Source of the DNA: TMED108 sp036166415
GTDB taxonomy: Bacteria > Fidelibacterota > Marinisomatia > Marinisomatales > TCS55
NCBI GenBank assembly: GCA_036166415.1
Contig: JAYZHP010000115.1
Location: forward strand, 1-28,577
DNA: 28,577 nucleotides
Direction: 5' to 3'
Under the pieces are notes generated by a model. That model saw only the letters and a list, made by a program, of their open reading frames with translations. It searched no databases and was not told the origin of the DNA. The first letter of the stretch is position 1. Each line of letters starts with the position of its first letter. This document shows, piece by piece, positions 15,986-23,739 of the stretch. A program made the position numbers and the translations under genes.

Positions 15986-17805
15986 TTGACTAAAGAGATT
16001 TTTTTTATCTGAAGCTCATTTGTATTGGTAGCCCGTACAAAATAAATGCCTGCGCCTAAATTGTTCGAGTTCCATTGAATATTACTGCTTTTTGTTATTG
16101 TTTGGTTATTTAATATTAAATCTACTTGCCTACCTAGAATATCAACAATATCGATTGTTAGTTTTTGATTGATACTGGATTGTATAGGTATAGTCAAATG
16201 ATTATTAAATGGATTTGGGTATAATTCACCTAATTCAAATGATCGAGGTAGTTCAATAGGGTTAAAGCCCAAACCCTCTGTTCTATTAATGACCAATCCA
16301 TTCAAGAATGGCCCTGCAGCTCCATAACCTTGACCGTAAAGATTTAAATCAAAATGGATATCTAGAATTCCATCGGTAACTGGAATATATTTAACCTTTT
16401 TATCAAAAGCAGTGTGCATGCCGACCCGGCTAGATACATCTAGATTGGTTATATATTCTTCGCCTTCAATGCGCACATTGAAAGCCCGACCATTTGCCTG
16501 GTAATGATTATCAGAAAACATAAGGGTAATATCGTAAATGCCAGGGATAACGCGAGCTCTATAGACAGCAATTCGCTCAGCAGACGATCGATACACTCTA
16601 TCATTTGAAGTATTTTTAATATTGATATTCGAAATGGATTGGTGATTACCGTTCATATGGCCGTAATCCCCATCATCATACCACCAAAATTTATCAGCTA
16701 AAAAATCGCCTACTTTTTCTCCGCCAACATTAATCTTAAGTGGAAGTTTCGCCGGTTTTACGTTTTTGATAATCAATATTTGATTGGTTTGACTATTTCC
16801 AAAAATATCTTTAATACCCGATAGGGAAATTCTATATGTTTTGTTTTCATCCATCCCATTTGCAGATAGATGTACAGTCCTTTGATCCGGATCAAGTATA
16901 ATCTTATTTATTTGAACATCATTAATCGTATAGCTTGCTCTATTGAATGCACTGGTTGAGTCAAGCTCTTCTGAAAATTTTAGTGAAATCAAATTATCAG
17001 ATCTGTAGCCGTATAGCCCTTTGGGTCCAATATTATCTTGATATCCAAACGCATTATTATATGTTAAACACAGAATCATTTTTCCATCCCGATAAACAAC
17101 ATTTTGAGGTTCAAATTTTACACGATTACCTGAAAATGTATGCGTAGCCTTTTCCCATCTATCAGAGTCAAAGCTATTGAATTCATCCTTCCATTTTAAT
17201 TTGAATGCGTTATCTGAACCATAATCACCAGATCCAGGCACATATTCATAATAGGCAGCGTAATCATAATAGGCAAAACGGGGAATAATGTCCTCATTCC
17301 ATTTCCCAACCCAATCCTCATAGACAGGCACCCAAAGATTCATCATAATCTTTTGAGCGTATTTTAATGTAGATATATAATTATGCTTTGGCAGATCTTG
17401 CCTATAGTATTCTACGCCATCAACAAACCATGCTACATAAGTTGGTGTCCATTCAAATGCGTAATCATGGTATTCAATGTGAGGATTAAAGTTCTCAATA
17501 TAATTTTCTCTGAGGTGACTTGACTGTCCGGGCGTTATCGTATTCATGCTAACAATATTTTCCCATCGGCCTAATACCTCAAAGTCAATCTCATTCCAAA
17601 TATGAGACCCGTTGATCAATTCATCCTGGTAGGTGAAAAATGATGAGACCAATCCATCACCCTGTGCAGATTTGAATCTCGCTTCAAATCTGCCATATAG
17701 ATAGGATTCTTTAGTCCTAAGTTCACCGCCAAAATATTTTTGACCAAACGATAAAGAAATCAGGCAATAAAAGGCTAATAAATATTTAATTGAGTTTTGA
17801 GCCAT
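15982..17805 (-). CDS. Circularly permuted GH16 lichenase-type glucanase with Ig-like, malectin-like and T9SS domains
   Basis: This protein of about 607 aa starts at ATG 17805 (signal MAQNSIKYLLAFYCLISLSFG, then Gln); an in-frame ATG at 17823 is the alternative. The GH16 domain begins in the middle of the usual fold: GGELRTKESYLYGRFEARFK (26-45), catalytic NEIDFEVLG with Glu72, Asp74 and Glu76, then HDYAFEWTPTYVAWFVDG and KIMMNLWVP. After the linker PGSGDYGSDN (190-199) comes the segment that opens ordinary lichenases, WKDEFNSFDSDRWEKATHTF (205-224) to DGKMILCLTY (249). This is the order known from the Fibrobacter succinogenes 1,3-1,4-beta-glucanase. Then follow an SbsA/Big_5-like Ig domain (about 260-330), a malectin-like CBM57-type domain (about 345-495) and a T9SS domain ending IKKISLVK. 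Predicted activity is mixed-linkage beta-glucan cleavage at the surface. Confidence 0.9.
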   Translation of the reverse strand: MAQNSIKYLLAFYCLISLSFGQKYFGGELRTKESYLYGRFEARFKSAQGDGLVSSFFTYQDELINGSHIWNEIDFEVLGRWENIVSMNTITPGQSSHLRENYIENFNPHIEYHDYAFEWTPTYVAWFVDGVEYYRQDLPKHNYISTLKYAQKIMMNLWVPVYEDWVGKWNEDIIPRFAYYDYAAYYEYVPGSGDYGSDNAFKLKWKDEFNSFDSDRWEKATHTFSGNRVKFEPQNVVYRDGKMILCLTYNNAFGYQDNIGPKGLYGYRSDNLISLKFSEELDSTSAFNRASYTINDVQINKIILDPDQRTVHLSANGMDENKTYRISLSGIKDIFGNSQTNQILIIKNVKPAKLPLKINVGGEKVGDFLADKFWWYDDGDYGHMNGNHQSISNINIKNTSNDRVYRSSAERIAVYRARVIPGIYDITLMFSDNHYQANGRAFNVRIEGEEYITNLDVSSRVGMHTAFDKKVKYIPVTDGILDIHFDLNLYGQGYGAAGPFLNGLVINRTEGLGFNPIELPRSFELGELYPNPFNNHLTIPIQSSINQKLTIDIVDILGRQVDLILNNQTITKSSNIQWNSNNLGAGIYFVRATNTNELQIKKISLVK

Positions 17806-19240
17806 AATTAAGATAGCTATCATCTGTATAAGATGGAAAATTTGGTACCATTACTGGGTAGGGTACATTGCTCTGCGTCACAAACATATCAACATTGGAA
17901 ATTTTGATTTGTTCAAATAAATCAGTATTAATGTAAATACTCTTATCATACTTGTCCTGCAATTTATCAATAATCGGCTTCATATTGATATGACGATCTT
18001 GTAAGGTTGAATTTTGATCGTAAAGCTTTGAAGATTGATAGGCAAGAAAGCTATCTTTCCAAATCATTTCACTTTGAGCCACCTCAAAAGATTTATCTAA
18101 TTCCATATCATAAGCTTTGATTGTCAGAAATTTATCCTGAATAAAATCAATGATCGCTAGCTTAAACTGCTCAGGAAATTCTTTAGCATTCATTTTTTTC
18201 TTTCTAAATACCAAAGGGTGCGACAATAGTTCTTTTTCAAATTTTTTGATTTTCCAGGCATTGCCATTCACCTCAAAAAGGGGAAGATCAGAAAAGTCGT
18301 TATCAAGCGGCCTTAAATCCTCAACCGTCAAAAACTCTCCACTATTAAATAGTGCGCTTGAGATTGCAGATTCTTTTTCTTGTCGCGACCTAAAGAATCT
18401 TTCACCAAGCGCCTTAGCGTATGGCTCTAATACATCACGATTGAATGCAATCTCTTTCCCTTGCATCACTTCAGCTACAAATGCTTTATATACTTTTAGG
18501 CCTTTTCTTTCTTTTAACGTATTCACTACCTGTTCACGTCGTTCAGTGATTGCTTTATCGGTCATGGCCATCCGATCGGTCCAACCATTGATCTTCATTA
18601 GGAAAAATGAACCATCATCCAATTGAAATGGGCCAACGATTTGATTTTTACTTACTGGGCGATTAAATAAAGCTTGATTAATTATTTCATTATTGGGTTC
18701 TTCCCATTTAACCTGACGGGTTGGGATATTATCTCCAAAATTAGACCTATAGATATCTTCAAATGGAATGTTATCATTCAACGCACTTTTCACCGAATCT
18801 AAAAATTGCCCTCCAGGGAATGAAAAATGACTAATATTATATGTTCTACTTGCCATTTTATAATAATGGCGGATCTCCTCCCGGTCAAGAGATGACTTTG
18901 AATAGCCTTCGTTGTAATATAAAAGCTGTCTCATCGATTGCTCTTTGCGTCCTTGAATAAACGCAGCTGCTCCTGAATTAATTGTATTTACTCCTGACGC
19001 TTCTATTTCAATAGCCAGCAACTTTTCTGCGATTAGATTATTTAATATTATTTTTTTATGTAAGTACAAATTGCCCTTACAATAATCAGGGCGGATAGTG
19101 TATTCAGCGCGCTGTAAAAAATCTTTTGAAGTAATAATGCGATTGCCAACCTTTGCAAGGACATCATCTGGTGTTTGTGATAAACTATCCTTTGCGCATC
19201 CAATAATAAAGAGTAATGGAAGTAGGCGAATCAGCGGCAA
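17786..19240 (-). CDS. SurA/PpiC-like peptidyl-prolyl isomerase-chaperone lipoprotein
   Basis: This 484-aa protein has the lipobox LLFIIGC (Cys15). Residues about 24-110 fit the SurA/PrsA N-terminal chaperone type (VLAKVGNRIITSKDFLQRAE, IILNNLIAEKLL). About 130-225 is a degenerate parvulin (PpiC) domain (YNISHFSFPGGQ, then IVGPFQLDDGSFFLMKINGW). The rest is helical, with a second SurA-like helical segment. It is likely a periplasmic folding factor for the barrels or T9SS cargoes encoded around it. The start is TTG at 19240, nine bases after the stop of the PorV gene; no ATG is near, and the preceding in-frame codon row runs into that same TAG, so the start cannot lie farther upstream. No Shine-Dalgarno is visible. 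It overlaps the next gene by 20 bases. Confidence 0.8.
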   Translation of the reverse strand: MPLIRLLPLLFIIGCAKDSLSQTPDDVLAKVGNRIITSKDFLQRAEYTIRPDYCKGNLYLHKKIILNNLIAEKLLAIEIEASGVNTINSGAAAFIQGRKEQSMRQLLYYNEGYSKSSLDREEIRHYYKMASRTYNISHFSFPGGQFLDSVKSALNDNIPFEDIYRSNFGDNIPTRQVKWEEPNNEIINQALFNRPVSKNQIVGPFQLDDGSFFLMKINGWTDRMAMTDKAITERREQVVNTLKERKGLKVYKAFVAEVMQGKEIAFNRDVLEPYAKALGERFFRSRQEKESAISSALFNSGEFLTVEDLRPLDNDFSDLPLFEVNGNAWKIKKFEKELLSHPLVFRKKKMNAKEFPEQFKLAIIDFIQDKFLTIKAYDMELDKSFEVAQSEMIWKDSFLAYQSSKLYDQNSTLQDRHINMKPIIDKLQDKYDKSIYINTDLFEQIKISNVDMFVTQSNVPYPVMVPNFPSYTDDSYLNYGSKLN

Positions 19241-19249
19241 AAGAAAAAA

Positions 19250-20296
19250 CTAAAATCCAACGCTAATGGTGTATGAACTCAAGTCTCCTAATAATCCTGC
19301 CGTTCTTCTAGAATAATCCAACTGAACAACTTGATTGTTCATTAAATTGATTTTAACTCCTCCGCCATAAGTAGGGCCAAATTGGGAATCCTTCATGAAT
19401 AGTGATTTGTATCCAGATCTTAAATATAAACTTCCTTGTCCAGCCATACGTAGCTCATATTGGCCACCAACATTGATATATTCAGAATTGTTATTGGGGT
19501 GGACAGCATCCACAGCAACTACCATGCGGTGCACATCGGTATAAATCGGCTTTACACCTACACCTATTCTAAATAGCAAGGGGAGCTCCCAGCCTTGAGG
19601 GCGAAATTGCCCTGCAACATCCGCAAAGTTTCCATCTTCATAAGGGGAAATATCAATAGGGTTTAATAAATCAATCCCATCATACTTCATCCGTGTACCA
19701 TAATTTGAAATGCTCATACCAATTCGCATTCCATCTTCTTTTTTTCCTGTTGGCGAAAGAAATTCTGTATTAACAATTGAACCCACATCAAGAGCAAATG
19801 CATTCGCAGTAGAGTGCCATATTTTTGATGAAATTACTTTTGCAGTAGCTCCAAAAGAAAACCATTGAACAATTTTTCTAGAAAAAGTTAAGCCCGCACT
19901 ATATTCATTGGCTGAAAAATTTTCCCCGGTACCTTCTTGCTGAGACATCGAAGTAACTTCCATATCACCATAACCCATATGGGTTAGGCTTAATGCAAAA
20001 GTACCTACCCTATTAACGTGGATTGTTGATCCTACAAACATCATATTAATATCAAGGACCCAAGGTTGGAGCATAAATGAATTCTCATTTTTATTAATAA
20101 ATGCTATCGCAGCAGGATTCCAATACACTGCTGATGGACCCTCCGCTATAGTTACCCCTGCATCCCCCATCGCAGCATTGGAACTACCAACGCCAATTTC
20201 CAAAAAATTAGCTGCAGTCGATCCGTACCGATTGATAGTTTGCGAGAAAATTGTTGAACTAATCAGCAATAAATAGAGTAGGGATCTTCTTATCAT
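19250..20296 (-). CDS. PorV/PorQ-family outer-membrane protein (operon B)
   Basis: This 348-aa protein has a signal peptide (MIRRSLLYLLLISSTIFS, then Gln) and the family opening TAANFLEIGVGSSNAAMGDA and AVYWNPAAIAF, followed by beta-strands ending in Phe (TISVGF). It is the paralog of 8780-9802 and holds the same place, overlapping the end of the 1148-aa cargo gene by ATGA. PorV-family proteins shuttle T9SS substrates, and most secreted products of this operon carry T9SS sorting domains, so it may serve the 1148-aa protein or the glucanases. A general porin-like role cannot be excluded from sequence alone. Confidence 0.86.
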   Translation of the reverse strand: MIRRSLLYLLLISSTIFSQTINRYGSTAANFLEIGVGSSNAAMGDAGVTIAEGPSAVYWNPAAIAFINKNENSFMLQPWVLDINMMFVGSTIHVNRVGTFALSLTHMGYGDMEVTSMSQQEGTGENFSANEYSAGLTFSRKIVQWFSFGATAKVISSKIWHSTANAFALDVGSIVNTEFLSPTGKKEDGMRIGMSISNYGTRMKYDGIDLLNPIDISPYEDGNFADVAGQFRPQGWELPLLFRIGVGVKPIYTDVHRMVVAVDAVHPNNNSEYINVGGQYELRMAGQGSLYLRSGYKSLFMKDSQFGPTYGGGVKINLMNNQVVQLDYSRRTAGLLGDLSSYTISVGF

Positions 20297-23200
20297 TTGA
20301 TCACCGCAAACTTTCCAAGTTTTTTGTCACCTGTTTCAAGTGATTCTACATGGTATAAATACATACCAGCAGCAATCTCTAGCCCTTCTCTTGTGAGCAT
20401 ATCCCAATGGACCGTTCCATCCTGGGGTGAGTTGTTCACAGTTATTTCATCCACTAAAATCCCGCTTACAGTAAATATTTTAATCCTGGCTTGTGCGGGA
20501 ATATTTGTAAATAATAAACGTCTGCGTTGATTCAGAAATTGATTGGAAACAGCAGGCTCCATCACATTTGTAGCGACGTATGGATTAGGAACCACTCGAA
20601 TATCTTTCATCGTATTTTTTAATGAATCGGCATTCAATTCATCATATGAATTGATGGTAAATTTTATATTATCTGTTTTCCAAAATGGCCTGATAAATTT
20701 CACGCGGAAAACATCATCGCTTTTTGGGTAGGTCGCATCAGAGGCCAGTGAGAAATCAATAATAAAAGCTGTTCCACCCCATTTTTTGTCCTTACTAACC
20801 CCTCCTACAACTATGCGATCTTCATACTTATCATATTGTCCATTTTTGTTTACATCATAAACAACCATATCCATAATTTCATAATCTCCATCGCTTTTTT
20901 GGATTGTATTATTTTTGACATAAAAATTGAAATTTTGACCCAATAAGATCTGATTGGTTGCAATCCGCTTATCTTCCTCATCTCTTATATTCAATTTAGA
21001 TGTGGCAACTGTTGAGTAGCGCGCAGGATCAGCAGTGAAAATAATATCATAATCCCAAGGCATATATTTAGACTCTCTAGGTGTAGGAAAGATTCGCATG
21101 ATCCCGCTACCTTGAACCCATCCAGAATTTGCATAATCATATGATGGTTCTGTAAATGGTTGATCAATTCTTAGTTGAATACCATCAAAAACATCGGATT
21201 TGACTACTATATCAGGATTAAGTGTCCAAGCGCTTAGCGAATCTAAATAAAGCAGATTACTACCGACATATTTTTGTGCGTTTTCAGAATAAACCAGTTC
21301 TGATGTAGAGGAATTGTAGACATTGATTCCGCTCGTTGTATATAAAATTCCATATTCATATGATGCAAGTTGAGAGACCGTATCCACTTCAAATTCTACA
21401 AGATATTGATTATTAGGACGAATACTCGCCTGTGCCAACAGCACAGGTTCAACCGTTCCCCCGCCTGATAGATTGCTCTCATTAATTGTTATATCTGGAG
21501 ACTGATATCCTGCCGCAGGTTTAGTGGGTGTAACAATCGCAACATTCTTACCTATCGATCGGACTTCCTCTGCTTCGTTTAATTCTACAACGACATTATT
21601 CTCAGATGGGGCGATGCCAGGACCAATGTTTGGAGCCCCATAATCATAGGCAACTAAACCATAGTAATAGGTACGGCCATTCATTACGGTATTATCAACA
21701 AATACGTGCGAGATTCCATTATCGGTTCCAAGATTATAGGCTACGCCATTAATCAATCCAAAATCAGTGAAGCCAAATTTTCCATCTTTGATATCGCACT
21801 GAAAAATAGGCTTCATGAATGTCGGCGTACCATAGCCATCAGTGATTACTTCTGCATCTGAGAAATATTTATCGGTTGCCCTAAATACTTTGTACCCTTC
21901 AAAGTCATTAATATTTCCTAAAAATGGGTCGCGCGTTTTGGTATCTGAAACATTATCCCAAGTGAGGATGACTTTCCCATCGGCGGGCGTAGCGGTAAGG
22001 GTAGGCATTTTAGGTGGCTGAGCAAATCGGTAGTCTTTTTCATAAATGACCTGAACAATCTTTTTTAATTCATAAAGAGAAGGCGCTGTATGATCAGAAG
22101 AGTTTAAACCTTCTAATGGATCGAAGGAGTGTAATTCAGCCATTGAAATTCTTTCTGATCTTCCGCGATAAAGCGGGAAGGGTCCGGATGCAAAAATCTC
22201 AATAAGGTTTGAAATATTTTCAATGTACTCTTCTAAAACATTTTCTCCAATCAATTCCCACATCGCTTGATCATTTTTAAACCACCAGGTCTGATTTGAT
22301 TGTGAATGACTGGGAACAGGGAATAATCGAAATGAGGTCAGTCCAATCATATCAGATTCAGAAACATCTGTTACGGCAAAATTTGGTTCAGAACCTATAC
22401 CTTCTTTATAATCTGGCTTGTGATTACCTTCGCCTTCATCGGGCCCTGTATAATTCAACTCTCCAGGTGCAACCCCATCCAATCCAATATCGTCACCAAA
22501 AAACTCCGATTCAGAATAAATTCCATCATTATTTAAATCTTCACCATCTTCCCAATCTTGATCCTCATCTGCATCCCAATGCTCTTTAAGATCCTCTTCT
22601 TTTAATCTATAGAACGATAGAAAATCTTGGAGGTTATGAATCCCATCAGTGGGGCCAATTTTGTTTACGGCTACATTATCTCTTTTTTCATTCAATAGCC
22701 CATCTTTATCATTGTCTTCATTATCATATGGAACGCCTGGACTTTCTAGATAAGCAAATCCCATAGTGCCCGTAGGTAGGCCACCCTTACCAATCCCATT
22801 AATATCCCATGAATAGGACATATCTAAATCCGTGTCAAAAAATGCTAACTCATCACTTCCATCATCACCAATCGCATTATCAACCCAATAGCCAAATGCG
22901 ACCTCCGTCAAATCATAATCAGAAATATTCGCAATACTATACTCCCAGAATATTGCATCTCGTGCTTGGGGGTTGTTCCATTGAAATCCCCTAGCCTCAA
23001 CCCGCAGCCCAAGGCCGCCCCATGGGTTTCCAGATCCAATGGTTACTTGCTCATTAATTTCACCAATCGTTTTTCCTTTTCTAGGATAATAACGTACCCG
23101 ATCAGGAAGCTCTAGGTATTCTTGGTCTTGTGCATCATTAACAACAAAATAGGTTTCCATATCTGCATAAATAATTCCACGTCCGAACCTGCCGTCCCAC

Positions 23201-23739
23201 TCCCCCGGCCATTTAGTTTGACGACCAAAAGATGGCCATCCATTTGTTGGCCATGAACTTGGTCTATTGCTCATCGCAGGGTATTCACCGGTCTCATTAA
23301 AATATCCAAAAGCTGGATAAAATCCATATTCAAAAGTTCCTGCTGGATTGACATCCATTTCTTCACGGTAGCTTGTTTGAAGAAAATAAAGCTCATGAAG
23401 ATCATCTGCGTTATCGATAATGCTTCTATCTGTTACAACGGTACTATCAATTCTGGTCGTTGGGTCATCTTTGATATAAACCTTGGCACCAACAAGAAGC
23501 CCAATCCCATCTACCATTTTAAGACCATCTAGATTATTGGGCCATCTAGATACATTTGATTTTGGCCAATCTGAAAGTTCTGTTGTATTTCTAAAATAGA
23601 GGAAGACTCTATTTCCAGTCATATAGCCTTCGCGCTCTGCTGCTATATCACCTGCAGGGTCTTCAGGTCCTTCATATTTTTTGCTTTGGGCAAATAGCAA
23701 TGGAATAGTTAATAATAAAATACAGAGGTGTTTTAGCAT
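20293..23739 (-). CDS. Large acidic secreted protein with EF-hand-like loops and T9SS-like C-terminal domain, receptor partner (operon B)
   Basis: This 1148-aa protein has the signal MLKHLCILLLTIPLLFA, then Gln. It starts directly after the receptor stop (TAA then ATG, no gap). A conserved core shared with the 1135-aa protein includes GLGLRVEARGFQWNNP, FFDTDLDMSYSWD and SDMIGLTSF. An acidic region at about 336-450 holds YDNEDNDKDG and a textbook 12-residue EF-hand/dockerin loop, DLNNDGIYSESE, at 22504-22539; it is longer than in the operon A paralog. A fibronectin-III-like domain is at about 575-730 (ATPADGKVILTWDN, NDFEGYKVFRA). About 1045-1148 is a sorting domain of the VVPNPYVATNV type ending GKFAVIK. 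Proposed role: a Ca-stabilised, surface-bound glycan-capture partner of the SusC-like receptor, in the place where SusD usually sits, though it shows no SusD similarity. Confidence 0.85.
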   Translation of the reverse strand: MLKHLCILLLTIPLLFAQSKKYEGPEDPAGDIAAEREGYMTGNRVFLYFRNTTELSDWPKSNVSRWPNNLDGLKMVDGIGLLVGAKVYIKDDPTTRIDSTVVTDRSIIDNADDLHELYFLQTSYREEMDVNPAGTFEYGFYPAFGYFNETGEYPAMSNRPSSWPTNGWPSFGRQTKWPGEWDGRFGRGIIYADMETYFVVNDAQDQEYLELPDRVRYYPRKGKTIGEINEQVTIGSGNPWGGLGLRVEARGFQWNNPQARDAIFWEYSIANISDYDLTEVAFGYWVDNAIGDDGSDELAFFDTDLDMSYSWDINGIGKGGLPTGTMGFAYLESPGVPYDNEDNDKDGLLNEKRDNVAVNKIGPTDGIHNLQDFLSFYRLKEEDLKEHWDADEDQDWEDGEDLNNDGIYSESEFFGDDIGLDGVAPGELNYTGPDEGEGNHKPDYKEGIGSEPNFAVTDVSESDMIGLTSFRLFPVPSHSQSNQTWWFKNDQAMWELIGENVLEEYIENISNLIEIFASGPFPLYRGRSERISMAELHSFDPLEGLNSSDHTAPSLYELKKIVQVIYEKDYRFAQPPKMPTLTATPADGKVILTWDNVSDTKTRDPFLGNINDFEGYKVFRATDKYFSDAEVITDGYGTPTFMKPIFQCDIKDGKFGFTDFGLINGVAYNLGTDNGISHVFVDNTVMNGRTYYYGLVAYDYGAPNIGPGIAPSENNVVVELNEAEEVRSIGKNVAIVTPTKPAAGYQSPDITINESNLSGGGTVEPVLLAQASIRPNNQYLVEFEVDTVSQLASYEYGILYTTSGINVYNSSTSELVYSENAQKYVGSNLLYLDSLSAWTLNPDIVVKSDVFDGIQLRIDQPFTEPSYDYANSGWVQGSGIMRIFPTPRESKYMPWDYDIIFTADPARYSTVATSKLNIRDEEDKRIATNQILLGQNFNFYVKNNTIQKSDGDYEIMDMVVYDVNKNGQYDKYEDRIVVGGVSKDKKWGGTAFIIDFSLASDATYPKSDDVFRVKFIRPFWKTDNIKFTINSYDELNADSLKNTMKDIRVVPNPYVATNVMEPAVSNQFLNQRRRLLFTNIPAQARIKIFTVSGILVDEITVNNSPQDGTVHWDMLTREGLEIAAGMYLYHVESLETGDKKLGKFAVIK

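Noticed and set aside
18150..18626. 158-aa plus-strand open frame antisense to the SurA-like gene
   Set aside because: Fully inside a well-supported gene on the other strand, with no domain pattern or ribosome binding site; its length follows from the codon use of the real gene.
19241..19252. PorV and SurA-like genes as one protein joined by TAG read-through
   Set aside because: They share a frame with a single TAG between, but the PorV product ends in the expected barrel Phe and the next protein has its own lipobox signal, so two proteins are far more likely.
20293..23739. The 1148-aa protein as a SusD homolog
   Set aside because: It has no lipobox, no TPR-like helical pattern, is about twice the usual SusD length, and is rich in beta and acidic-loop sequence; only the gene position is SusD-like.
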